64,000 nucleotides of DNA from Tricholoma matsutake. Its lineage: Eukaryota > Basidiomycota > Agaricomycetes > Agaricales > Tricholomataceae. Numbering within the stretch: position 1 is the stretch's first letter; each line of letters begins with the position of its first letter. Under the pieces are notes generated by a model. That model saw only the letters and a program-made list of their open reading frames with translations. It searched no databases and was not told where the DNA came from. The DNA lies in the NCBI GenBank assembly GCA_026075535.2, contig AP026538.1, positions 6,634,001-6,698,000 of the forward strand, in the 5' to 3' direction. Positions 48,466 through 58,528 of this stretch are shown piece after piece. The position numbers and the translations under genes are program-made.

Positions 48466-49363
48466 CTATGTTTTGAAGACGATGATAAGAATGAGGAGCA
48501 CTAGGATGAGGGCAGCGATTGCCACAATAGATCCTGTATATTGCATGCCAAATTAACAATAGAGTTCTGAGTGTCACGGAAATAGCTGACCATTCTCTTT
48601 TGCGCCTTTCGCGACCTGGTCTAATCTCCGCCGCGCACTTGACATTCTGCTTTCTGTGCGGTCCAACTCGGTGTCTAACTCTTCTAGGAGGCCTGTGTGG
48701 ACATCCAACTCGTCATTAATCTGGAGAGAGATATGGTGTTGGCGGCTGATGGAGTGCGAGAGTCTGTCAAGTTGTTCATCTTGTTCTAGGACAGATTGAA
48801 GAATAAGACTTATGAGCCCAAAAGAATGTAAGCTCGCACGAACCGTCGATCATTCGCCGTTGGGTCTGTAGCATTATCCCTGGCCCATACCCAGCTTCTG
48901 GATCATCGGTGTATGGGGCGTAGAAGGGCTCTGAATCTTTTGCTGGGGGTTGTAGAGGTAACGTCGGGACAGTCAGAGGTGACGGGGAAGACCCTACAGG
49001 GTCTTCCGAAGCTGGAGCTAAACTAAGAATGAAAAAAATAACTAGTTTAACCGACGGGAATGCAACGAGGAACATGTCATACCTTTGAATGTTACCCTTC
49101 TCACCGAGCATATCGCGCATTCGTTCATACTGGTTTCGCAGCAGTCCAATGGCCTCTGAGCGACCCTCTTTCGCCTCCACCTCAAGAATACCCGTCCGTA
49201 GTCGATTAAGATTCTGGGATATCTGAGAGAGGTGTGACTGGGACTGTGTTGACTGCGCATCAGTTGTCGAAGACGAGTAAGACGGCAGAGTCTGTAGGCG
49301 TTGGCGTTCGAGCAAGAGCGAGAGAGTTTGAGTAGAAAGGGAGGTGAGCTTTGGAAGGGACAT
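48466..49363 (-). CDS. SYN8: Syntaxin-8-like SNARE
   Basis: An endosomal Qc-SNARE for vesicle fusion. Residues 1-95 form an N-terminal helical region (LSTQTLSLLLERQRLQ, ISQNLNRLRTGILEVEAKE, GLLRNQYERMRDMLGEKG). A Pro/Ser-rich linker follows. The SNARE helix is DEQLDRLSHSISRQHHISLQINDELDVHTGLLEELDTELDRTESRMSSARRRLDQVAK, with Gln at the central layer (SLQINDEL). A C-terminal membrane anchor (IVAIAALILVLLILIIVF) ends KT at the stop 48466. Introns interrupt after LGEKGNIQ, after RRMID and after KENG, each in consistent phase. The arrangement of linker, Qc SNARE helix and tail anchor points to Syn8/STX8. Other Qc-SNAREs (Tlg1 type) are less likely. Confidence 0.82.
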
Positions 49364-49450
49364 CGTGCGGCCTTGAGCCTGTCACTGAGAGTGTGCAGCA
49401 AGTTGGCTGGAGTGCTTAAGTTCGTGTGCTAACAATGTTTTTCCATAAAG

Positions 49451-49480
49451 GGTAATAGCAGGTAATAGCAGGTAATAGCA
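49451..49480. repeat. Three exact copies of a 10-bp unit
   Basis: GGTAATAGCA occurs three times head to tail just upstream of the SNARE gene. A short microsatellite-like repeat with no evident role. Confidence 0.8.
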
Positions 49481-49561
49481 ATACGGGAAAGCTCAGAGCA
49501 AACAATGTCTCCGCAATTCATGTTGACAAAAATGCGACCACGTTGCAATCAGTACTAGCAA

Positions 49562-50836
49562 TCAGATTAGATACCCAACCCGCGCACAAGCCAACCAAAA
49601 TTCCGAACCACCTTCTTCACTCCAACCCAAAGGGCCCAGGTTACACTCCGCGCATGCCAAAAGCTTCATTTGTTTTCCTAAACAAGAATATGATATATAG
49701 GCGATGAAATACCGGCCATGTAGAGTAACTCACCAGAAGGGCCCTGAGCGTGGAGGGAACGAGAAAATCCAATATTCTCAAACTGCATCGGCGAAGGTGT
49801 GACCAACCACCAGTGAGTTGTTTCTGGAGGGGCGGGAAGTTTCCCTAGAAATTCGTGAGTTGGATGGTCTTCTGGCTCCATCTTTAGATATTAGATATGA
49901 GCAATACGAGCGGACGGGTGGTAAGATTGTACCTGAACGCTGGCTCTTTCGACCCAGCTTGCAACCCCATGTTTGAGGATGACACTGCCGCAGCCGCTTC
50001 TAGGACACAGAAGATCACATTTGTTCACGGATTCCCCCTGTTGTTGGGAATGTGGCTGTATGAGGTCAGTGATACCACTCGGGAATGATGCATATAGGCG
50101 TGAGGCAGGTTTGTTAGATCTGGGTCGCTGTAGCATCTCCCAAAGCCCCGAAGGTAACTCTCGACTCTCCGAAGTCCGCACTTGCGCGGGAGGGAGCCCT
50201 GGTATGGATCTAGCGTCGACAGATGAACTAGATCTCAGAATCTTTCGCATTTCGTACCAGGGCAGGGAGCCGTGGACAACTTCGCTCTTCCCTAACCATT
50301 CAAAACCAGCCTTTTCATAGAAAGGACGCAGTTCCTCATGCGTAATCAAAATAATGCGTTCTAAGGGTTCTCCAACTTCATTCGTGCTCGCAGCCTGTCG
50401 AGTAACATATTCGTCCAAGAGGTGTAGCCCAATCCTCTCCCTCCTGCGTGCAGGGACGACACATACACCGTGTATGCACACAGAAGTTCCCTTTGAGTTA
50501 TGATTTGACATAGATTCGTGTGTCAAGGTAGTCGAAGAAGACAGGGTGGCGGATACATATCCGACGAGCTCATGCGCGATATAGGCTCCGAGGAACAATC
50601 CAGGGGCCTTGGATTGGCGGAACCTAGTATATGTAAGAACGAGGTTGATGAGAACAGAGCTAACACACCGAAGAGTTTCAAGGATGGCTGCTTCATCAGC
50701 AGGAAAGCCTGGGCATTTTCGGTTAGGTTGTGAAGATCGATTAAAGACCGTGCATACTTTGTTGTTCCAGTTTCAGCACCTTCTCAACATCACCTTCTGG
50801 AATTGGTTTGTAGTCAATATTTGATCGATCCGTCAT
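49562..50836 (-). CDS. GNAT N-acetyltransferase fused to an Mss4-like zinc-binding domain
   Basis: The N-terminal part (MTDRSNIDYKPIPEGDVEKVLKLEQQ, then FPADEAAILETLRFRQ) is a GNAT fold of the arylalkylamine N-acetyltransferase type. It has LFLGAYIAHELVGYVSATL, the acetyl-CoA loop VVPARRRERIGLHLLDEYV and LRPFYEKAGFEWLGKSEVVHG. The same uninterrupted exon continues through a linker into CDLLCPRSGCGSVIL. Two further exons follow with HWWLVTPSPMQFENIGFSR and then KLLACAECNLGPLGW...FWLACARVGY before the stop at 49562. The two Cys pairs (CPRSGC and CAEC) and the FENIGF strand are those of Mss4/Dss4, a small Zn-binding Rab guanine-nucleotide-release factor. The join lies inside one exon (50598-49891), so the fusion does not depend on a predicted splice. 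Start chosen at the Met opening the GNAT domain; the frame is open upstream to 50968. Confidence 0.82.
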
Positions 50837-51050
50837 TTCTGTGTAACAGGCGGTATGAGATGAAGTTTGTAGTGTCTCGCGAAATGTCACAGCCGTGACT
50901 CGCGAAGCGCGTCTGAAGGACGCGACAGATGCGTATCGTATCGTACTGTCATTTCGTATCAGAGTCATTAAGAGGTCATAACATCATATCTACAATAACA
51001 CTATGCATTCCATAAGTGATCAGATAAATGATCAACGATTACTTCCGTCC

Positions 51051-54000
51051 TTAAAAGCTATTGATCGTTCTGCTTAGCCCAGACGAGGTCGTGAACGAGC
51101 TCACAACCTTGCCAGAGTACAACACCTGCACAGGCCTCGGGATGATATTTGCGTCAACTTTGAGCTCTACGCTCGTCGGCCTGCCGTTGTTCCACTGCAG
51201 GTCAAGTGTCATTCCGCCCCGAATGCGCGCGCCAGTGATGGAGCCAGAGGGCCATTGCTTGGGGAGCGCAGGGAGAAGGGTTATAAAGAGAGGCATATTG
51301 AAGTTCGCGACGTCAGGTGCCTGTATCAATGCGTTCTGGGAAACGTTTAACAAGTTAATTTACGGAAGAGTGTAAGGTAGGGCAGCTTACAAGGAGTACG
51401 CTAGGATACGCCAAGTTGGCATCAATCTGGAAGATTGGGTCCGGGTTGCTAGTATCGTACAGACTCAACAAATTCGGTCCAAAATTGACAAAAATCCCAT
51501 ACTACACATGGGCACCGTCAGCTTCACTAACTTGGAATGCAAAAACGCGAACCTACCGACAATTCATGATAAAAGGTGTCTGCATTCTCGAGCTGAGCCC
51601 AGGCCGCCGCCCTCCACACCTTCTCCCATCCCGAGTTAGCATCAGGACCTGTTCCGTTTCCGCGGTGCAGTAAGCTGATCGTCGCGGCATCGAGCAGCTG
51701 CTTCTTGGTATACGTTGTGCGCGACCCGTTGACGATGAGTCCACCCTGCGTGGCTTCGTCATATGTCGCGAGGGCATAGCCGGGGTATAGACCGATGAGG
51801 TGTGAAAGATGGCGGTGAGTGTCGGTTGGAGAGTCTAGGTCTACTTTCCACTCTGCGAAGAACGAGTTGTACGGGGTGTGTTCTGCAAGGGATGAGAAGT
51901 ACGGACCTTGGAGCTGACCCCATGATCCGATGCGAAGGCCTTTATCCATTTGTGCACGTTTAGCTTTGACCTCTGCAATGCACAATCAATGCGTAGCGAG
52001 TAAATATCTCTTTTGTAATATACCCTCCAGGAAAGCGGTGTCAGTATCACCAGAAGCAGCGAAGCCCTTCTCTACCGCGTTGAACATCTGCCAGATAACC
52101 TGTTGCGAATGCGCACATCCTGTCATCTCATGAGGGTTATACAAATCAGGCAGCAGCAAATAACACACCGAAAGTAATGGGAGGTTGTTCAGGAGAGTTA
52201 CAAGGATTGACGACTAGCGTGGAATCATTGAAGTGAAGGTCTGGTATGAGTTTGTCGAGATGGAAGCTCGCTACGCCCTATGCAGAAAGGTTGTGAATTG
52301 ATAGTGAAGAAAAGACATCTTGTGGACTCGAGGCTGACCTTCAGAAGTGGCCAACCTTGAGCTTTCCACCATGCAACATCGTTTGTATAGTCGAAGTGGT
52401 CCCACACGTGAATCATCTGTTTAAAAAATCATCAGCGCAAGGTCGCAATCGATTGATAATAAGTGGTATATACCATCCAGACGTTAGACTCTTTTATTAA
52501 AAAAAGTAGCACCGTAAAAATGTGGAAAACGGAGTTGCATACCAACCTGGATAATCTGCCCACTGAGCAGTGTTTCCACCGGCCTTCATGCCAGTATGGC
52601 CAAAAATCTGTTATGCATTAATTCGTGACGGTTGCATCAACCATCGAGCATAAAGCTTACATTCATCTGGGTAAGTAAGTCAAACCGACGGTTCCGAGAG
52701 ATACTCAAAATCGATCATCGATGACAAACCTCATTATGGGTAACCCACCCCCTGGAGATGTTGTACAGCACTTGTGCGGTGTACGTCCCTCTTGGTGCCC
52801 AAGTTTTCTGTAGGAGTGTTAGATGACTGAGCTCGATTCCCAAAGCCCACGTCTCACTTGGAAATAATCGAACAATGGCAAGGTGACGTCGAGGTTTGTC
52901 ATCTCCGCGCACCAATAGTTCATTTGAATGTTAATGTTCGAGTCTAACCGTTCATATTCAGAACAACATTGTTACGGCTATTAAATGGGCTTCTCACGGT
53001 AGTCTATCGCAAGAAGAATGGAATCAGCAACAAAAGGCACAGAAACGAAATTCACTTGCCCGCGCTCCAAGGATTGTCACGTAAGTTCGCCCACTTGCCC
53101 TGCAAATTGGCTGGAAGCAACCCCCTGGCACTGCTAGCTAGCAGATATCTCCCATAATTAAACATTAGCCATTCTAGATACGTATCGCCCACATCGATTT
53201 GATACCCTGCCTTCAACACATCCGTTGATACGTCAAGCCTGGGCTTTTGCCCGAGCGACAAAGAAAATTTATCCGTCAGCGCTGCCGTGTAGTCTTTCAC
53301 ATGCTGGTCTAGAATCCCCGAGAATGTGAGCCCGGGAGTGGGTTGGTTAAGCAGGGCCAGGAGGGCGTCGTGCGGGTCGGACCCGCGGAAGGAGAATCCG
53401 TGAGCGGCATCGCCTGCTGCAAGTGAGTATTCGGTACCGCCCACCCAGGAGATCCATGCTTCGCTCACAGAACGGCCGACCTCGATGGTGGCATTGGGTG
53501 GCATACCAGGAGCCACGGGTATTTGGATGCATTGAGTTGTGGAGGAAGGCCCGGACACGACGGGAGTGGTGTAAACACGGGCAAGGAGTTCGTAGAGCAT
53601 GCCTGGAGTGGAGGCAAATCCCCGGATACGGAGGGTGCTGGAGTCGAGGCATGTTATGTTGGGTGTTGGAAGGTTTGCTTCGGTGCCTGGGGAGAAAGCA
53701 TAGGACAGAGAAGGGAGACTTGCGGCACTAGATGGTGAGGTAATATGCTGAGTGCAGGATTCGGTGGGGTGAGAGCAGAAGGTTGAGCTGGAATGAAAGA
53801 GCTGAGTTGATGGTTACAAAGAAAGAAGGATATACCGTGCCGAAGGTATGTCGTCCCTGACTGTGACCAGCTGGTGCGAGCAATACCTTGGTCAAGGTCG
53901 AGCCAACGGGCGTAATTGGACGTTGTCCCATTTGCGCCGATGTTCGAGAAGAGATAGCCAGCTCCGGCATAAGAGCCTTACATAGGAAATTTAAGCGTGT

Positions 54001-54583
54001 GACTATCATAATAAAAAGAATGTTGATTGCACCATACGCGCCAGCGTCAGTCGTTAGTACTTCGATGTCTATGGCCCACATCAATGAACAAAGGCGATGT
54101 TAGTCACAGGCTGAAAACTGTTCGTACTGTCTATTTCGCCGGTCGAATTTTGAAATATTGTCTGGCGAATGTTCTTCATGGCTTCCGCAGTCGAAAACTG
54201 TTCACTGGGTTGCTTGTTACCTCCGTTATAAGACTGACACGGGACTGAATAAGCAGGAGGAGGATAGTTCAAAGTAAAAAGGGACCTACTGGTTCGGCAA
54301 AAGGGCCTCCAGACCACAGAGATTCTATGTTGAGCTGTGTGACTTCACTGAATGTTCCGCCGGGCACCATGGCTTGCCAATTTTCAGCACCAAGGAACAG
54401 AAAGCATGTGTTTATGTGATCACCTGCGAGGTATCCATTGCCAACAGGGAGCCATTCGCTGGCCCAGGGGTCAGCAGGCTTGGTGAACCATAGACCATTG
54501 CCTGAAGCAGGGAATCCTGACGGTGCAGATACCGTCAGAGTAACGATATGGAAGAGCGCATACAACATCTGAGTGGCCCACAT
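51051..54583 (-). CDS. Secreted alpha-L-fucosidase, glycoside hydrolase family 95
   Basis: Removes alpha-1,2-linked fucose from glycans outside the cell. A signal peptide ([20 protein letters not shown]) opens the protein. GH95 blocks follow in order: [35 protein letters not shown] (split by an intron), [57 protein letters not shown] segments and [13 protein letters not shown]. Then come [63 protein letters not shown] and [23 protein letters not shown]. The [10 protein letters not shown] and [11 protein letters not shown] segments are typical of the catalytic (alpha/alpha)6 barrel. The C-terminal beta domain ends at the stop 51051. About 15 exons, with small-exon junctions around 52400-52720 tentative. 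Probably used for plant or glycan degradation. Confidence 0.85.
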
Positions 54584-55040
54584 TTTGACTGACTGACAGA
54601 GAGTGCAGAGAGCGGGGAAATATAACCAGTCCATGTTAGTCCATGTTAAAGAAAGTAAATAACCTTCATCGTGGGAAGAAATGTAATACATCAATGATTC
54701 GTTTCTTCGCAGTATGGTACCCCAAATGAACCCATGTGGTGGACACGGGAAAATGGCAGAGAGGATGGCACATGGCCTGATCACGACCAAGCTGCCACAC
54801 GTCAAGGACTGTTTAAGCGTTAGTTTTGAGTATGAAAACAGGCAAGAGCCGAGAGGCACTAGACACAGTGGAAGCACACCATCCGTTTTTGGGACACGCG
54901 TCCTATCACGTGATTGCGCACAACGGTTTACCTAGACAAATGCCACTTCAGAACTCTTCTGCAGACCTCCTTCGCGGGATGAGCGAATTATCGGATAAAA
55001 CATCAAAGTACAGAATGAATAAGTGCAGACCGAATGCAGG
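54584..55040. other. Intergenic region, GH95 5' flank / eIF3l 3' flank
   Basis: About 460 bases. No gene recognised. Overlapping frames on the plus strand (54714-54935, 54826-55197) are judged random. Confidence 0.4.
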
Positions 55041-57445
55041 TCAAGCTACCTTGACTCCTCCCCATGCAACCTTGTGCCCAGTCTTTGGCGCCTTCGTAGG
55101 AGCCTCCCCAGCAGCAGTAGGTCCCCCAGCCCCAGTGGTAGTGGGATTTGCAGCTTTGGGAGGTATGGGCAGCGGCATGTGTCTCAGGTCATCATAGACT
55201 TTCTGCGTTCTTTCTGCGTTCTTTATGAACCATCCTGCATACCGTCTGCCTACCGTTGACTCAGCAATGTGGACCATGTTCTGGGCAACTGATTAGACAT
55301 GAGTGTATAGAATAGACGATCAAACTAACCTCATCGATGACGAAATTAAGATCGCTTGTTGTGATAGTCTGCCCATCCAACAAACTACCTTTCTCACTCC
55401 CCGGAACCCTACTGATACTTCTACTGACCTGCTTCATCATCATCATCTCTTGCACCATCTCTTCCTCATCTTCATCTAGGAAGTTTGCCAGTTTCTTCGC
55501 ACCTAGGCTGGTGTACAGCTTCAAGAAGCTACGAAGTGTAGGAACAGGTGCTTGGGCGGCTACGTCGGCAAGGAAGAGGCTGAGGTGGCGTTGTGTCGGG
55601 TCCGCTATTGTGGCAGCAGATTGGTTAGGAGAGTCAGTAGGCGAGGGAGGTGATATGAGAAGTGCAAGTGCAGCCGGGTCATCATAGGGTGGCGGGTTGG
55701 CGTTAATGAATTTAGGGCATGCGCGAATGAACAGTTCCTCGAACGCTGCCAGAGAGTCCTCCCTGTGAGATAAGAGCTCGTCAAGGACCAGCATTCACGA
55801 AGCAACACTGACAATCACCCTCCACGTGACATTTTTGCGAATTCCTCGCCATATCGTTCTTTTGAAATGTTGGCGATATTGTCGTCAAGCCGACTCGGTG
55901 ACAGAGCGTTGCACATGGCAAACAAAGCATACATACGGTCCGCAGTTTTACTGATCTAGAACAAAGTACGCAACAGGTTTAGTAAGTAGAGAGGATAGAG
56001 ACACACCTGATCATATTGATAACTTCTCGTGTGGTATTGTCGCATACGCATGATGAAATTGAGCACGGTGACAAATGTGCGGATAGCATCTGGGTAACGG
56101 CGCAACATGATATAACAGAATCCCACATAGTAGTACGTCGCGACATGGCATGCTGTTACACGTGTAAACGGCGACTAAAAGATCGTCAGTGTTATCAGGG
56201 TGTTGTAGGAAAGACATGGCGTGCTTTTTGGTTGAGTTCAACGTTTTCCATCACCTTCAAGCCAAGAGTGAAATCTCCTAGAAGAACATGGACACGTAAA
56301 AGGCCAATGATGCTGAAATATCCAAGCATTCTATAAAGTGGACGTTGACCATATTCGTCTACTATTTCGCTACAGGATGGTGTGAGCGACTTCCATTCGA
56401 GCGGCGAAAGCTGTGTACCCACGCAATTTCCTCCGGTGATTTACCTTCTTGTTGAGCAATGATGTACTCATTTATTCGGGACTTTTGAATTAGAGAGTAG
56501 AGGACATTGAGCACGCTGTACGAACTCCAAATCTACTGTTCATTAGAGCAAGACATCCAAAAAGATGAAAAGATACTAACGGGTCCACCCTCGGCTAGCA
56601 TCATAATCTCATCCTCAGTTTTGGATTTTACTTTCGACCGCCATGTACAGAACACTTGGAACTGGTAGATGAACTCGTCAACGATATCCCACAGCCACTG
56701 TTCGGGAAGGTCAAGCTGGACAGGACCCTCCGAGTCTGTGTCAGACTGTTAAAATACGGTAACTAATAGAAAGGGGAAAATACAACTTACTGAGAAGGTA
56801 ATTGAAGAGCTCGCAGCTATTTTCGTAGGAGTGGAAGCGGTCATCAATGTTGGGTTGTAGACGTGAGTATACGTGACGGTAGTAAAGTTCACGATACAGG
56901 ATGAGGAACACGGAGTCTTCATAAAGAAGATGAAATGAATCAACTGGGGTGAAATGAGTAAAGACCAACCAACCATCATTGACCAATGGTGCGATAACCT
57001 CAGCTTCTGGCCATTCCGTTCTGGAGTAGAATTTCTCAGTGCATTTATTCCATCCGCTCTCGTACGCGACTGTTATTTCGGCAAGGTTATTGTCGAGGAC
57101 AGCTTGATGGAAATGAACGATAAACTGATAGAAGCTGAAGTTCATAAGCATGGAACGTCACTAGCCCAACTCACAGCTTTCACGGCATCAGGAATGGCAG
57201 AAAAGGCAGTCTGGTGCGCCACGTGCTGCTGCATAGCAACGAGGGCTGACTCGTCGATCTGGGGTTGCTGTATACGTGCTACAAAGGGAGATGAAAAAAT
57301 CTTGCAAGGGAATAGTAATGGCAAAAGCGACCTCACCATCATCGTAATGTCCATTTTGACCGTAATTTCCTAGGGCAATAGACAAACCCACATCTTCCTC
57401 AATATCAGCCTCTGCTGCCCATAGTGCCATCCGTTGCTGAGCCAT
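55041..57445 (-). CDS. Eukaryotic translation initiation factor 3 subunit L
   Basis: An eIF3 subunit that helps recruit mRNA and the 40S ribosome. It starts [20 protein letters not shown] and continues through [21 protein letters not shown], then [36 protein letters not shown]. Conserved blocks follow: [123 protein letters not shown] and the C-terminal PCI-like region [13 protein letters not shown]...[14 protein letters not shown]. The protein ends [11 protein letters not shown] at 55041. At least eight introns. This is an orthologue-level assignment from several strongly conserved eIF3l blocks in order. Confidence 0.9.
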
Positions 57446-57710
57446 CGATAGTGCCGACGAGCTGAACGTCTCCGATTAGAACAGTTTTCTCTCGGCAACT
57501 GCCGGGCCTTTCTTGACCAACAGCCATAAACAGAGATTCAATTACATAAGTAGTGTTCGATACTATTCGCTCATCCCGACAAATTTTTGCCCTTCAGTCA
57601 GTTTCAAACCAGACAGAACAAGGCAAAAACGGGGGTATAGCTAGATCCAGTCACCAGACAAGGAGGGCTGTACATAGGAAGGCTACATCCATATATGTAT
57701 ACAACTTCAA

Positions 57711-57783
57711 GGCTGTTTGGTCTAGTGGTAAAACTGCCGAATGCATCTCTTGTTAGAGGTCCTGCGTTCGATGATTGTAGGTT
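57711..57783 (+). pseudogene. Degenerate tRNA-Pro-like sequence
   Basis: The first 20 bases, GGCTGTTTGGTCTAGTGGTA, match the 5' half of fungal tRNA-Pro, including the A box. The T-arm region reads GAGGTCCTGCGTTCGATGAT, where a normal B box and a paired T stem would be expected. The T stem cannot pair around the TTCGATG loop, and no 3' acceptor strand complementary to GGCTGTT follows. It is therefore a decayed tRNA gene or the head of a tRNA-derived SINE, not a working tRNA. Confidence 0.5.
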
Positions 57784-58153
57784 GCTCTATATATATATTT
57801 TTCTCTCTACGGATTTTACATGCTCTATTGAGATTTTGCAGGCCGCTACTCATCGAAATGATATCTTCGAGAAAGCCAATGTTCCATGTTTATCGTAAAG
57901 GACGCACGCGTCACCCTGGCCGTTACGCATCAAGGACTATGGAGTGTGGTGTTCACGGAACAAGGTTTGATTATCGTCCTGCATGTAACTGCAACCAGAC
58001 GTTGTGGCGTTGTGGTGGAGTGTATTTTCACTCTCCGACAGAGCTCCACGAGACTATCCGGGGTCCTAGTGACAGATCGCGATTCAAGCTTCCGGGTCAG
58101 CACGTGTTCGGGAGTTTTGAAAATTGAGAGATCATCGTCATCGATCACCGATC

Positions 58154-58171
58154 ATCGATGATATCATCGAT
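58154..58171. repeat. 18-bp perfect palindrome in an ATCATCGA-rich patch
   Basis: ATCGATGATATCATCGAT reads the same on both strands. It sits among five or six copies of GATCATCG or ATCATCGA between 58127 and 58180. It may be a simple-sequence expansion or a protein-binding site. No evidence decides. Confidence 0.6.
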
Positions 58172-58528
58172 CATCTTCTATCCCGTTGATAGGATCAGTA
58201 TAAGTAGGATCCCGAAATTTTTGAAGCACAGACTATAGCTATGGCGACTTAAAACTAAATTATACGCCAAAAATATCTATCATGTTCCTCTGTGCACGTG
58301 TCAACTATAACAAAAAAAGAAAAGTACGTCCTGTATGTTAGTCGAAACTGACTAGGTATACAAATTGATCTACTACAAATCAAAACGAGAGCAATCTACA
58401 TAGCAAGCAACCTACAAGCCAAAGCGAGGAACAACACCAAGAATCCTGCGTAAAGGTTCAAAAACGTTCAATGTCATTAATTACCATACGAAATGTCTCT
58501 CAAGTCGAGCAAGGGGTGTCCGTTGGGT

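Larger units (their letters stand above)
57446..58528. other. Intergenic region holding a tRNA-like remnant
   Basis: About 1.08 kb between eIF3l and the GT2 synthase 3' end. It contains the tRNA-Pro-like remnant (57711-57783) and a patch of ATCATCGA repeats (58127-58180). A 128-codon plus-strand frame (57741-58127) has no support. Confidence 0.5.

Noticed and set aside
57711..57783. A functional tRNA gene
   Set aside because: Only the 5' half matches tRNA-Pro. The T stem and the 3' acceptor strand do not pair, so it was called a remnant.
57741..58127. 128-codon plus-strand frame downstream of eIF3l
   Set aside because: It begins within the tRNA-like remnant. Its Cys- and Arg-rich translation has no recognisable domain and lies in a repeat-bearing intergenic region.
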